A stretch of 64,000 nt of DNA from Paraburkholderia xenovorans LB400 (GCF_000013645.1 NC_007951.1:4464001-4528000); one strand, 5' to 3'. Counted from the first letter of the stretch, positions 1 through 12,627 are shown. The notes: a model not told the origin generated them from the sequence alone. A program made the numbers and translations.

Positions 1-453
1 ATCGTGCTGATCGTCGGTTCGTTCACGGGCTACATTGTCGGCGCGATTCTGTGCGACAGGATCGGCCGGCGCGCGTCGTTCGTGCTGTTCGCCATCGGCT
101 CGTTCGTGCTCGGCATGTTCTACACCATGCTGCCGATCACCGACGGCATGATGCTCGCGCTCGGTTTTCCGCTCGGCATCGTGGTCCAGGGGATTTTCGC
201 GGGCGTGGGCGCCTACCTGTCCGAACTGTATCCGAATGCGATACGCGGCTCGGGACAAGGCTTCTGCTACAACCTCGGGCGCGGGCTCGGCTCGTTCTTT
301 CCGATTCTGGTCGGTACACTGTCGCAAACCATGACGCTGGTGAAGGCGATGGGCGTCGTGGCGGGCTCGGGCTATCTGCTCGTGATCATCGCGGCGATGT
401 GTCTGCCTGAGACCAAGGGCAAGGTGCTCGGGACCACCCGCCCCGCTGCCTGA
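1..453 (+). CDS. MFS transporter, C-terminal fragment
   Basis: This is the C-terminal part of a major facilitator superfamily permease; the N-terminus lies off the left edge. The visible 150 residues carry about four hydrophobic segments and a cytoplasmic loop reading DRIGRR, the basic motif typical of MFS proteins between paired helices. A second family-like stretch, SELYPNAIRGSGQG, resembles the loop preceding the last helices in sugar/acid:proton symporters. The protein ends in PETKGK, also typical of the family tail. It lies only 17 bases upstream of the DadA-like dehydrogenase on the same strand, so the two are probably co-transcribed and the transporter may import the dehydrogenase substrate; that link is inference. 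The substrate cannot be read from this fragment. Confidence 0.85.
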   Translation: MVLIVGSFTGYIVGAILCDRIGRRASFVLFAIGSFVLGMFYTMLPITDGMMLALGFPLGIVVQGIFAGVGAYLSELYPNAIRGSGQGFCYNLGRGLGSFFPILVGTLSQTMTLVKAMGVVAGSGYLLVIIAAMCLPETKGKVLGTTRPAA

Positions 454-470
454 ATCCGCTGTACATACAC

Positions 471-1736
471 ATGAAAACGATTGTTCTGGGCGGCGGCGTG
501 ATCGGCGTCGCCACGGCTTTTTACCTGCGCCAGCAAGGCTGCGAGGTGACCGTGATCGAGCGTGAGCCGGATGTCGCGCTCGCCACCAGTTTCGGCAACG
601 CGGGGGTGATCGCACCAGGCTACGTGACTCCTTGGGCCGCGCCCGGGATGCCGGCCAAGATTCTCAAATACCTGTTCAAACCGGCCTCGCCGCTCATTTT
701 CCGCCCAACTCTCGATCCCGCTCAATGGCGCTGGATCGCGCACTGGCTGCGCGAATGCGATCTCGAACGGTTTCGCGTCAACAAGCAGCGCATGCAGCGC
801 ATTGCTTACTACAGCCGCGAGTGCCTGCGCGAATTCCGCGGCCGCCATCCGTTCGACTATGGCCGCAGCCAGGGCTATCTGCAGCTGTTCCGCAGCGAGT
901 ACGACGTCGAACTCGCGCAGCCGGCGCTTGCGGTGCTGCGCGAGGCCGGCATCGCGCACCGGGAAGTCAGCGCGGCGCAGTGTGCCGAAATCGAGCCGGG
1001 CTTGCGCTGGGCGCGTCAGACGCCGCTTTCAGGCCTCTATCTGCCCGACGACGAAGCCGGCGATTGTGCCCGCTTCACCCGCGAACTGCGCGCGATCTGC
1101 GAGCGCAACGGCGTGCGTTTCCGTTTCGACACGCGGGTGAGCTCGCTCGACGTGGAAGGCGGTGCGGTGCGCGCGGTGCGTATCGAGAGCGAACGCGGCG
1201 CCGGGAGGTTGCACGCGGATGCCGTGGTGGTGGCGCTGGGCGTCGACAGTGATTCGCTGCTTGCGCGGCTCGGCGTGAAGGTGCCGCTTTACCCCGTGAA
1301 AGGCTATTCGGCGACACTGCCCATCACCGATGAAGAAAAAGCCCCGCGCGCCGCGTTGATGGATGAGTCGTTGAAGACGGCGATCACGCGCTTTGGCAAC
1401 AACCTGCGGGTGGCCGGCACCGCAGAACTCGGCAATCGCCAGAGCACGTTGCGCGAACAGGCGCTGCAAACGCTGATGAAAGTGCTCGGCGACTGGTTCC
1501 CGCATGCGGCCAATCCCACGTCCGCGCATTTCTGGGTGGGTCGCCGTCCGATGACGCCGGATGGCGCGCCGCTGCTCGGTCCGTCAGGTGTGGAGAAACT
1601 GTGGTTGAACCTTGGACACGGCTCGACGGGCTGGGCGATGTCGATGGGGTCGGGTCGCGTGGTCGCGGACCTGATTACGGGCCGCAAGCCGGAGATCGAT
1701 CTGGATGGACTGACGCTGGCGCGGTATCGCAACTGA
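471..1736 (+). CDS. DadA-like FAD-dependent D-amino-acid dehydrogenase
   Basis: A 421-residue flavoprotein of the DadA/DAO family, which oxidatively deaminates D-amino acids to 2-oxo acids and passes electrons to the respiratory chain at the inner membrane. The N-terminus has the dinucleotide-binding motif GGGVIGVATAFYL followed by an acidic strand end (VIERE), then the DadA-like segment TSFGNAGVIAPGY. Near the C-terminus, GRRPMTPDGAPLLGPS and the following LGHGSTGW match the FAD/substrate-binding end of the family. Length is close to DadA (about 430). It is probably a paralogue rather than the main alanine-catabolic DadA, because an MFS transporter rather than a racemase or Lrp regulator precedes it. 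Substrate specificity is unknown. Confidence 0.88.
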   Translation: MKTIVLGGGVIGVATAFYLRQQGCEVTVIEREPDVALATSFGNAGVIAPGYVTPWAAPGMPAKILKYLFKPASPLIFRPTLDPAQWRWIAHWLRECDLERFRVNKQRMQRIAYYSRECLREFRGRHPFDYGRSQGYLQLFRSEYDVELAQPALAVLREAGIAHREVSAAQCAEIEPGLRWARQTPLSGLYLPDDEAGDCARFTRELRAICERNGVRFRFDTRVSSLDVEGGAVRAVRIESERGAGRLHADAVVVALGVDSDSLLARLGVKVPLYPVKGYSATLPITDEEKAPRAALMDESLKTAITRFGNNLRVAGTAELGNRQSTLREQALQTLMKVLGDWFPHAANPTSAHFWVGRRPMTPDGAPLLGPSGVEKLWLNLGHGSTGWAMSMGSGRVVADLITGRKPEIDLDGLTLARYRN

Positions 1737-1955
1737 CGTTGGCGGCGCGGGCACATGCTGCACTATGGCTACACGATGTCGGACCTGGTGGAATGGGCTC
1801 AGCACAAGCTGCATTTGCCAGGCAGTCTGCTTCGATCCATTCAAAGATAGTCCACCGTTCGACATATGCTGGAGAGGGTTGGCCTGCTCTCTGGAAATAC
1901 GACCGAAAGCAACTTGCCAAACTGCCAGCAAACCAGAGGGACGTAAGCTGCCGCA

Positions 1956-2450
1956 CTACTCTGGGTCGGGCAGGTCGAGTGTGCTTTGCTTTGGCTTCAG
2001 TGGGATATCTCTAACTCGACACACGGCTATACCCAAACGGGTCGCCTCAGCGATCAGGTCTGAGTCCTCTGTGTAGATCGCCGTAACCTGAAGCACGCGC
2101 GCGATAGCCAGGATCTGACGATCTACCTTGATTTTCTGCCAATGAGATTTGGAAGCGCCTTTCTTTCCACCTTTCGCGCGCGTCACCTCGTCGATGGCCG
2201 CGAGTTCCGTCGCCGCAATCTCGTCGAATGGAAGGATTCTGATTGCACTGCGCTTCTTGAGCGCCTGGATTACGCTGGACGTTCCCAATCCCGTACCACA
2301 GAGAAATTCGGCCCATGCTGGAGCCGGAACGCCAATAACTGTTTTCGCTGCAACGATATCTTGAATTAGTCCGGAAAGGCGTTCGAACGTCTCGTCGTTT
2401 TCGTCCCCGGTGGACAATGAGATAAGTACGTTTGCATCAAAAATTATCAT
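1956..2450 (-). CDS. PIN-domain ribonuclease (VapC-like)
   Basis: A 164-residue PIN-domain protein, the nuclease fold of VapC toxins, which cleave RNA using a Mg-binding acidic cluster. All expected acidic positions are visible: D5 in IIFDANVLI, E48 in AWAEFL, D110 in KVDRQILAIA and D129/D131 in YTEDSDL, so the active site looks intact. I chose the ATG at 2450, which starts MIIFDANVLI, over an upstream in-frame ATG because PIN proteins begin at this strand. The start lies inside the end of the 248-residue upstream gene (14-base overlap), which implies translational coupling. At 164 residues it is a little longer than typical VapC (about 130-140), with a tail rich in Pro, Lys and Asp. It may be the toxin of an atypical toxin-antitoxin pair; its target is unknown. 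Confidence 0.8.
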   Translation of the reverse strand: MIIFDANVLISLSTGDENDETFERLSGLIQDIVAAKTVIGVPAPAWAEFLCGTGLGTSSVIQALKKRSAIRILPFDEIAATELAAIDEVTRAKGGKKGASKSHWQKIKVDRQILAIARVLQVTAIYTEDSDLIAEATRLGIAVCRVRDIPLKPKQSTLDLPDPE

Positions 2451-3183
2451 CCAGGCCCCGGAGTTTTTTCCACGCTCCCAGCGGATCTTCGACATCCGCC
2501 CAACCATTGTTCTTGACGTTGCGCAACGCCGTTACGACATCATCAAAACCCGCATTGTCCAAAACCTCAAAAGACTGGATCAAAAGCGACTCAAGGGCCC
2601 ACACGCCGCTGCTCGTACGGCTCCACTTTCCATTGCCCGACACGCGTAGCGTTTCCCCCAGGAAGTAACGCGACAGTTCCTTGGCTTGTGCGCGACCGCG
2701 TATCTCGCAGGTGAATACCGCGCCCTCTTGATCCTGAATCGCCACGGGTATGGTGTCGTCGCGCCCGCCAATCCTGATCACAACTCCGTCGATCGTAGTG
2801 GGTTGATAAATCGTAATGGGATCGACAATCGGCAGCTTACGACCAGGAAACTCGAGGAGCTTTGCCTTACCGCTTCGCGTGATGGTTCCGACTGCGTTGT
2901 CGGCCCTCAATAACCGGTCGATCGAGCGAAATGCTTTTTGAACTTCCGGGTCGGGATCTCCCATTCGCACACTTTGCAAACGCTGGACAACCTTCGGAAA
3001 AGCTGGGTCCTCAACCCTTACCTGCACAATCGCACTACCCTTGCGCAACTTCTCGAAATGAACGGAATCGTCGTTCCCGTACAAGATAGCCAGGTGCGCG
3101 AGATATTGCGCCAGCCTGGCCATAGGCAGCGTCTCGGGCGTAAAGCTGTCGATTCTGAAGTTGAGGCGTTCCCGGGTATCCAT
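2437..3183 (-). CDS. Uncharacterised 248-residue partner of the PIN protein
   Basis: I recognise no named domain. The first 95 or so residues form a mixed alpha/beta segment with a conserved-looking core (LAQYLAHLAILYGNDDSVHF, then KLRKGSAIVQVRVED). After a linker (KLLEFPGRKL, near residue 110) the C-terminal half is beta-rich (DGVVIRIGGRDDTIPVAIQD, LGETLRVSGNGKW) and could be a small beta-barrel or OB-like domain; that is a guess from composition. From memory, proteins resembling this N-terminal pattern occur as hypothetical proteins in Proteobacteria. The gene overlaps the PIN gene by 14 bases and precedes it, the usual position of an antitoxin, but it is about three times the size of classical VapB and shows no obvious AbrB, RHH or HTH domain. 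A promoter with a dyad lies just upstream. Confidence 0.7.
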   Translation of the reverse strand: MDTRERLNFRIDSFTPETLPMARLAQYLAHLAILYGNDDSVHFEKLRKGSAIVQVRVEDPAFPKVVQRLQSVRMGDPDPEVQKAFRSIDRLLRADNAVGTITRSGKAKLLEFPGRKLPIVDPITIYQPTTIDGVVIRIGGRDDTIPVAIQDQEGAVFTCEIRGRAQAKELSRYFLGETLRVSGNGKWSRTSSGVWALESLLIQSFEVLDNAGFDDVVTALRNVKNNGWADVEDPLGAWKKLRGLDDNF

Positions 3184-3218
3184 GTTTGTCTCGAACTACG
3201 AAGATGGGCCGAGCCCTG

Positions 3219-3247
3219 CTGATAAAGAATCTTAGCAGGGCGGTCAA
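3219..3247 (-). promoter_or_regulatory. Promoter with operator-like dyad for the PIN cassette
   Basis: Read on the minus strand, TTGACC (3242-3247) and TATCAG (3219-3224) are separated by 17 bases, a good sigma-70 arrangement about 40 bases upstream of the 248-residue gene. Between and over these elements lies the inverted repeat CCCTGCT / AGCAGGG (3214-3220 and 3234-3240), which covers the -10 element and reaches close to the -35. A repressor bound there would block the promoter, as in autoregulated toxin-antitoxin operons; this role is inferred. Confidence 0.5.
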
Positions 3248-3530
3248 CACATAGCCTACCCCTTTGGTGGCATTTCAGCACGAACACACAAAAGTTATGA
3301 TCAAGATAGGAGCCGTTAGAGGACACTTCTCAATCTGCGAGAGGGTCGCCGTACTGTCCAGTTTGTCATCCGTCTTCTTTTAAAGTGTGAGGTGCGAACG
3401 TGTGTCCGGGTTTCACTCAGATTGAAAAATAGTCTGACAATCGGGCCTGACTAGCCACGATGATGGCATTGGCAATCCGAGAACCTCACGACAAACAGGT
3501 GCGAACTGGTGAGGGTCACTCGCGCTGACT

Positions 3531-3561
3531 AAAAAACCGGGTCACCCTCGCGGGTGCCCGG
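3531..3561 (-). terminator. Terminator of gltBD
   Basis: On the minus strand a GC-rich stem (CCGGGCACCC pairing with GGGTGACCCGG around a GCGA loop, one base bulged) is followed directly by six T residues (3531-3536). It lies about 115 bases beyond the gltD stop. A T-rich stretch on the plus-strand side as well (3564-3570) makes it potentially bidirectional. Confidence 0.75.
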
Positions 3562-3674
3562 CCTTATTTTTTCACCGCTCGATGTGCCGCTCACGTAGCA
3601 CGTCTGTCGTCTCCACCTCTTCCTGCAAGCAGTAGCCGGCTTTCGCGCCAAAGCGCGAAGCCGGCCGGAGACGT

Positions 3675-5144
3675 TTAGCGCGGCAGTTCCGAATGACCCA
3701 TCAGGAACGCGTCGACGGAACGCGCGCACTGGCGGCCTTCGCGAATCGCCCACACCACCAGCGACTGGCCGCGACGCATGTCGCCCGCGGTGAACACTTT
3801 GTCCACCGACGTGTAATACGCCTTGTCGCCTTCGGTCGACGAACGCACGTTGCCGCGCGCATCCTTGTCGACGCCGAACGCTTCGAGCACCGGCGAGACC
3901 GGCTGCGTGAAACCCATCGCGAGCAGCACCAGATCGGCCTTCATTTCGAATTCGGAGCCCGGCACTTCCTGCATCTTGCCGTCCTTCCATTCGACGCGCG
4001 CCGCGATCAGCTTCTCGACCTTGCCGTTCTTGCCTTCGAGGCGCTTGGTCGCGACCGCCCAGTCACGCGAGCAGCCTTCGTCATGCGACGACGACGTGCG
4101 CAGCTTGATCGGCCAGTACGGCCACACAAGCGGCTTGTTCTCTTCTTCCGGCGGTTGCGGCAGCAGTTCGAATTGCGTGACGCTCTTCGCGCCATGACGA
4201 TTCGAGGTGCCCACGCAGTCCGAACCCGTATCGCCGCCGCCGATCACGACCACATGCTTGCCCTTCGCGAGCAGCTGGTTCGCGACCTTGTCGCCGGCAT
4301 TGACCTTGTTCTGTTGCGGCAGGAATTCCATCGCGTAGTGGATGCCTTCCAGCTCGCGGCCCGGCACCGGCAGATCGCGCGGCGTTTCCGAACCGCCCGC
4401 GATCACCACTGCGTCGAACTCTTCCTTCAACTGATCCGGCGTGATGGTTTCCTTCGCCGTGTTGCCGATATGCGCCGGCAGCGAATCCGCCTTGCCGATG
4501 AACACGTTGGCGCGGAACGTCACGCCTTCGGCTTCCATCTGGCGCATGCGGCGATCGATCAGCCACTTCTCGAGCTTGAAGTCGGGAATGCCGTAACGCA
4601 GCAAGCCGCCGATGCGGTCGTTCTTCTCGAACACGGTGACATCGTGCCCCGCGCGCGCGAGTTGCTGCGCGACAGCCAAACCAGCGGGGCCGGATCCGAC
4701 CACGGCGACCTTCTTGCCGGTCTTGTGCTTCGGCGGCAGCGGCGCGACCCAGCCTTCGGTCCATGCCTTGTCGATGATCGCGTGTTCGATCGACTTGATG
4801 CCGACCGGGTCATTGTTGATGCCGAGCGTGCACGCCGCTTCGCACGGCGCCGGGCAGATGCGGCCCGTGAACTCGGGGAAGTTGTTGGTGGAGTGCAGCA
4901 CTTCGATCGCGTTCTTCCAGTCCTGATGAAACACCAGGTCGTTGAAGTCCGGGATGATGTTGTTCACCGGGCAGCCGTTGTTGCAGAACGGAATGCCGCA
5001 GTCCATGCAACGTGCGCCTTGAATCTTCGCTTCCTCGTCGCTCAGTGCGGCGACGAATTCCTTGTAGTGCTTCACACGCGTGAGCGGAGCTTCGTACGCC
5101 TCGTGGCGGCGTTCGAACTCGAGAAAACCGGTTGCCTTGCCCAT
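3675..5144 (-). CDS. gltD: Glutamate synthase (NADPH) small subunit
   Basis: A 489-residue beta subunit of bacterial GOGAT, which oxidises NADPH and sends electrons through its flavin and iron-sulfur centres to GltB. The N-terminal Cys-rich region (CMDCGIPFCNNGCPVNN and CPAPCEAACTLGIN, about residues 45-110) ligates 4Fe-4S clusters. An FAD-binding Rossmann motif (VAVVGSGPAGLAVAQQLARA) lies around residue 150 and a second dinucleotide motif for NADPH (VVVIGGGDTGSDCVG) around residue 300. Length matches the family (about 470-490). It follows gltB by 115 bases on the same strand and is followed by a strong terminator, so the two form the usual gltBD operon in cytosolic ammonium assimilation. Confidence 0.97.
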   Translation of the reverse strand: MGKATGFLEFERRHEAYEAPLTRVKHYKEFVAALSDEEAKIQGARCMDCGIPFCNNGCPVNNIIPDFNDLVFHQDWKNAIEVLHSTNNFPEFTGRICPAPCEAACTLGINNDPVGIKSIEHAIIDKAWTEGWVAPLPPKHKTGKKVAVVGSGPAGLAVAQQLARAGHDVTVFEKNDRIGGLLRYGIPDFKLEKWLIDRRMRQMEAEGVTFRANVFIGKADSLPAHIGNTAKETITPDQLKEEFDAVVIAGGSETPRDLPVPGRELEGIHYAMEFLPQQNKVNAGDKVANQLLAKGKHVVVIGGGDTGSDCVGTSNRHGAKSVTQFELLPQPPEEENKPLVWPYWPIKLRTSSSHDEGCSRDWAVATKRLEGKNGKVEKLIAARVEWKDGKMQEVPGSEFEMKADLVLLAMGFTQPVSPVLEAFGVDKDARGNVRSSTEGDKAYYTSVDKVFTAGDMRRGQSLVVWAIREGRQCARSVDAFLMGHSELPR

Positions 5145-5259
5145 GTGGTTCTCTTCTCTATCTAATCAGGTGGGGTGATCTACACCCACCGCGTGCGACC
5201 GATCAACGGCGCCACGCGGCGGGTACGGCTTGGTTGTGACGTCTTTGGCTTAGGGCCGG

Positions 5260-9963
<4,704 letters not shown>

Positions 9964-10101
9964 GGGGACACCGTCTGTGAGGGGCCGGACAGGCCGTTAA
10001 ACCATTTTTCTATTGCCGCAGTGCGATTCGTAACCGCGTTCGCAACACGACGGCGCGCTCAACGCTCGATGCTACCCGTGTCAAAAAGCGCCGGAATTCG
10101 G

Positions 10102-10131
10102 AATATACGCGACGAATCAATGGAATAGCAA
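10102..10131 (-). promoter_or_regulatory. Candidate gltB promoter
   Basis: On the minus strand TTGCTA (10126-10131) and TATATT (10102-10107) are 18 bases apart, giving four of six and five of six consensus matches. The start point would lie about 130 bases upstream of gltB. No NtrC-type or Lrp-type site could be assigned with confidence. Confidence 0.35.
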
Positions 10132-10211
10132 ATAAAACGTGATGATTGAACCCCAATTATCATGTTGGTGCATCGCAGCCAGTTTTTATTGGTGCCACAT
10201 CAATATCGTGC

Positions 10212-10240
10212 AAAAGAAAACGGCATGCGAAGATGCCGTT
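10212..10240 (-). terminator. Terminator of the RAYT-like gene
   Basis: A perfect 8-bp stem, AACGGCAT / ATGCCGTT (10219-10240) with a 6-base loop, is followed on the minus strand by the T-rich run TTCTTTT. It lies about 30 bases after the stop of the transposase-like gene and before the gltB promoter, insulating gltB from read-through. Confidence 0.7.
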
Positions 10241-10268
10241 CCGATGCAGCCCTTTGATGCGAAACGCT

Positions 10269-10976
10269 TTATTGCTGCTGCGGCGTCTCGCGCACCTTGC
10301 GCGGCCGCCCGCGCGGCAGCGGCGATACCCGCCGGTTGGCGGCCCGCGCCGCCCATTCGCGGTACGTGTCGCTGCCCAGAACCCAGCCCTTCAGCGTGGC
10401 CTGCTGAAGCTGGCTGGCTTCGCGTTCGTCGAGCGGTTGCTCGCACAGTTCACGGTACGCGCGCTGCCGTTCGAACGGCGTATTGCCGAGCGACCAGTAC
10501 AGCGGGTGATCGGTGATCAGGCTGTCGAGCGTCAGCCCGATGTGATGGCGATAGCTCGACCAGCGGTAATCCTCCGGCGCGCTCACGAGCCCGGCACGCA
10601 CCGGACACATCTCGACAACGCGGCTCGCCAGCAGGAAGTAGCGCTCGCCTTCGATCACCGTGGCGCGATAGCGGCCTTCCCACAAGGTGCCGCGGCGCGC
10701 GTAGCGCCGGTTGAAGTGCGCCACATAGCGGCGCCCCACCGCCTGCATCGCCTTCGGCAGACTCGACTCCTCGGTCGGCGTGACGAGCAGTTGCACCGCG
10801 CCCGGCATCAACGCATAGGCGTGGATCGATAAGTGATGGTCGCGTGAAGCCGCTTTTAGACAATCGATGAAGAGCTCGTAGTCCTGATCGTCGACGAATG
10901 CGGGTTGCTGATCAAGGCCGCGGAGGATGACGTGCTGCGGCTGGTCAGGGACATAGAGACGTGCAAGCCGTGCCAT
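10269..10976 (-). CDS. RAYT / Y1-transposase-like protein lacking catalytic residues
   Basis: A 235-residue protein of the REP-associated tyrosine transposase (TnpA_REP, Y1 HUH) family. Family features are clear: PQHVILRG at residues 13-20, RRYVAHFNRRYARRGTLWEGR at about 82-102, CPVRAGL at 124-130, DYRWSSYRHH at 137-145, and the C-terminal basic tail PRGRPRK (221-227), resembling an AT-hook. The HUH motif, normally MPNHVHLL, reads MPGAVQLL (58-65), so both histidines are replaced. By my alignment the usual catalytic Tyr before the NPVRAG motif is also replaced (RVVEMCPVRAG). It is probably catalytically inactive yet has an open frame, which suggests a retained DNA-binding role. I chose the ATG at 10976 because MARLARLYVP matches family N-termini. 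No REP-like hairpins or IS ends were seen flanking it. Confidence 0.85.
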   Translation of the reverse strand: MARLARLYVPDQPQHVILRGLDQQPAFVDDQDYELFIDCLKAASRDHHLSIHAYALMPGAVQLLVTPTEESSLPKAMQAVGRRYVAHFNRRYARRGTLWEGRYRATVIEGERYFLLASRVVEMCPVRAGLVSAPEDYRWSSYRHHIGLTLDSLITDHPLYWSLGNTPFERQRAYRELCEQPLDEREASQLQQATLKGWVLGSDTYREWAARAANRRVSPLPRGRPRKVRETPQQQ

Positions 10977-11163
10977 GCTGGAGTATCCAATAGTCGCGTT
11001 GGTACATACCCGAAGGTCCGAAGAACCGCATCCGCGCAAGGTTCGGCGCGGCGCGGCAGAGCCAGAAACCGCGCGGAGCTTAGGGAGAAAGCTCTAACCG
11101 CCGCGTATGGTTTGTTTCAAACGTTCTCGTCATAATGAGCGGGCCTTTTCTGGAGGAGCACAT

Positions 11164-11889
11164 ATGAAATTAAAACAGGCCGTAACGGGGATCGCGGCGC
11201 TAGCCTGCATGACAACGGCAGCTCACGCGCAATCGGCCGGAAGCTTTTACGTCACGACAGGCTGGTTCCATCTCGCACCTCAATCGAACAGTGAACCGTT
11301 GAAGGTGACAAGCATTGGCGGCAGCCCGACCAACATCACAGAAGCCAACACAGGCGCATCACTCAGTTCAGCCGACACCATTGGCATCACCGCCGGCTAC
11401 TTCGTTACTGACCACATCGCGGCCGAACTCGTGGTCGGCTACCCGCCTTCATTCGACCTGGAGGGCTCGGGCAGCCTCGCCCAATTCGGCAAGCTGGGCC
11501 AGGCGAAACAGTGGAGCCCGACTCTGCTGTTCAAGTACTACTTCAACGCACCGACCGCTGCTTTCCGTCCGTATCTCGGCGTTGGCGTGAGCCGTATCTG
11601 GTTCACCGACGAAAAGATCACCAACAGCGCATTCGAGGCAAACGTTCTGCATGGTCCGACCAGCGTCACTACGGATAGTTCGTGGGAGCCGGTGTTTAAT
11701 GCCGGCTTCACTTACGCCTTCAACCAGCACTGGTTCGCGGGCTTTTCGGTGTCGTACCTGCCGCTCAGCACGACCGCCAAGCTGAGCACTGCTGCGAACA
11801 CACCGGTCGGCACGCTGAACGTGCAATCACAAACGAAGATCAAGCTGAACCCGATCGTTACGTACGTCAACATCGGTTACCGTTTCTAA
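11164..11889 (+). CDS. ompW: OmpW-family outer-membrane protein
   Basis: A 241-residue precursor of an eight-stranded outer-membrane beta-barrel that forms a narrow channel for small hydrophobic molecules. A classic signal peptide (MKLKQAVTGIAALACMTTAA, cleaved after AHA near residue 22) precedes alternating amphipathic strands. The OmpW-like element VGVSRIWF and the terminal strand ending in aromatic residues (TYVNIGYRF) fit recognition by the BAM complex. A strong Shine-Dalgarno (TGGAGGAG) 5-6 bases before the ATG at 11164 decides this start over an earlier in-frame ATG. The gene is monocistronic, with a terminator at 11946-11977. OmpW proteins are often stress-regulated, but no operator is visible here. 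Confidence 0.9.
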   Translation: MKLKQAVTGIAALACMTTAAHAQSAGSFYVTTGWFHLAPQSNSEPLKVTSIGGSPTNITEANTGASLSSADTIGITAGYFVTDHIAAELVVGYPPSFDLEGSGSLAQFGKLGQAKQWSPTLLFKYYFNAPTAAFRPYLGVGVSRIWFTDEKITNSAFEANVLHGPTSVTTDSSWEPVFNAGFTYAFNQHWFAGFSVSYLPLSTTAKLSTAANTPVGTLNVQSQTKIKLNPIVTYVNIGYRF

Positions 11890-12246
11890 CCCTTCGGAAA
11901 ATTAGGGGTCGTTAGGTAGGGTAGTCGAATTTTCGTGGCTTGGACAACGCCGTCATATATCCCATGACGGCGTTTTCACTTTTATGTGCGCCTGGCAAGG
12001 CCGCGGCTGGCGCGTCTGGAAGAAACGCGGAGCACAAGCGTAGGCATTTGTAAATTTGACCCGCAAATGCATCGGCTGGTGCAATATCTGCTGACGAATG
12101 CGCGGCCGCGCCACGGCGCGTGGGGGCTGCGGAGTTTGGCACCAAAGTTGCGTCCGCAGGGTGTTTCCCGCGTCGCGGCGTGAGCCTGCGTCTTCGCAAC
12201 AATGCATGACAACGCGGGACCCTTTCACCTCATCGACGGAGCGACC
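11890..12246. other. Intergenic region ompW - DUF883 gene
   Basis: The 357 bases hold the ompW terminator (11946-11977) and, near the right end, the ribosome-binding site of the DUF883 gene. The remainder (about 11980-12200) is GC-rich with no convincing gene on either strand and no repeat or RNA element that I recognise. Confidence 0.45.
11946..11977 (+). terminator. Terminator of ompW
   Basis: A perfect 11-bp stem, AACGCCGTCAT / ATGACGGCGTT, with a 7-base loop is followed by TTCACTTTT on the plus strand. It sits 57 bases beyond the ompW stop codon. Confidence 0.75.
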
Positions 12247-12627
12247 ATGACTGCACTTCCGAATACGCGAGACGCCCTCGGCGAATCGTGGACCAGCACC
12301 AGCCGCCGTGCGCGGCGTATCGCTCGCCACAGCCGCCATGCGGCCGAAGATATCGCAGGCGAACTGCGCACGCTAATGTCGGAACTCGAATCCACATTGG
12401 CGGACGGCACCCAGGCTGACGCGGTGGCGCTGCGCAGCAAACTTCGCAAGCAACTCGAAGTGGCGCGCGCCCGCTTGAACGACACGCGCGAAGCCGTGCG
12501 CGAACGCGCCGAAGTCGCGATCTCCGACGCCGACGACTACGTCCACGAAAATCCGTGGCAGACAATCGCGATCGTCGGCGGCGTGGCATTGATTGCCGGC
12601 GCGCTGTTCGCCTCGCGGCTGCGTTAA
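12247..12627 (+). CDS. DUF883/ElaB-YqjD-like membrane-anchored protein
   Basis: A 126-residue small protein. Residues 15-95 form a long, highly charged alpha-helix (RRARRIARHSRHAAEDIAGE; LRKQLEVARARLNDTREAV) likely to be a coiled coil. The C-terminus has the family hallmark ENPWQTIAIVGGVALIAGAL, a single membrane anchor ending in SRLR. E. coli homologues (ElaB, YqjD) are inner-membrane tail-anchored proteins that associate with ribosomes in stationary phase; applying that role here is inference. I chose the ATG at 12247, preceded by a GACGGAGCGACC ribosome-binding region, rather than an upstream in-frame ATG. The gene stands alone, convergent with dgt. Confidence 0.85.
   Translation: MTALPNTRDALGESWTSTSRRARRIARHSRHAAEDIAGELRTLMSELESTLADGTQADAVALRSKLRKQLEVARARLNDTREAVRERAEVAISDADDYVHENPWQTIAIVGGVALIAGALFASRLR

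Larger units (their letters stand above)
3184..3674. other. Intergenic region between PIN cassette and gltD
   Basis: No gene is supported here. The right end holds the gltD terminator (3531-3561) and the left end the cassette promoter (3219-3247). In between, composition is visibly poorer in G+C than the flanking housekeeping genes, and the 10-mer AGGTGCGAAC occurs twice in direct orientation (3390-3399 and 3497-3506). No insertion-sequence ends, integrase or tRNA were seen. Confidence 0.5.
9964..10268. other. gltB upstream region
   Basis: This 305-base gap contains the presumed gltB promoter (10102-10131) and the terminator of the RAYT-like gene (10212-10240). It is AT-richer than its surroundings. 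I saw no small ORF with a convincing ribosome-binding site and no recognisable riboswitch. Confidence 0.5.

Noticed and set aside
1737..1955. Possible small gene between the DadA-like gene and the PIN gene
   Set aside because: Open frames exist but lack a ribosome-binding site, a recognisable product and codon bias like the neighbours.
3317..3327. 11-mer TAGAGGACACT repeated at 33667-33677
   Set aside because: Two copies of a short word 30 kb apart, without shared flanking sequence, do not support a mobile-element end.
3390..3506. 10-base direct repeat AGGTGCGAAC as a possible insertion-site duplication near the PIN cassette
   Set aside because: Both copies lie on the same side of the cassette, so they do not bracket it; no inverted ends or transposase accompany them.
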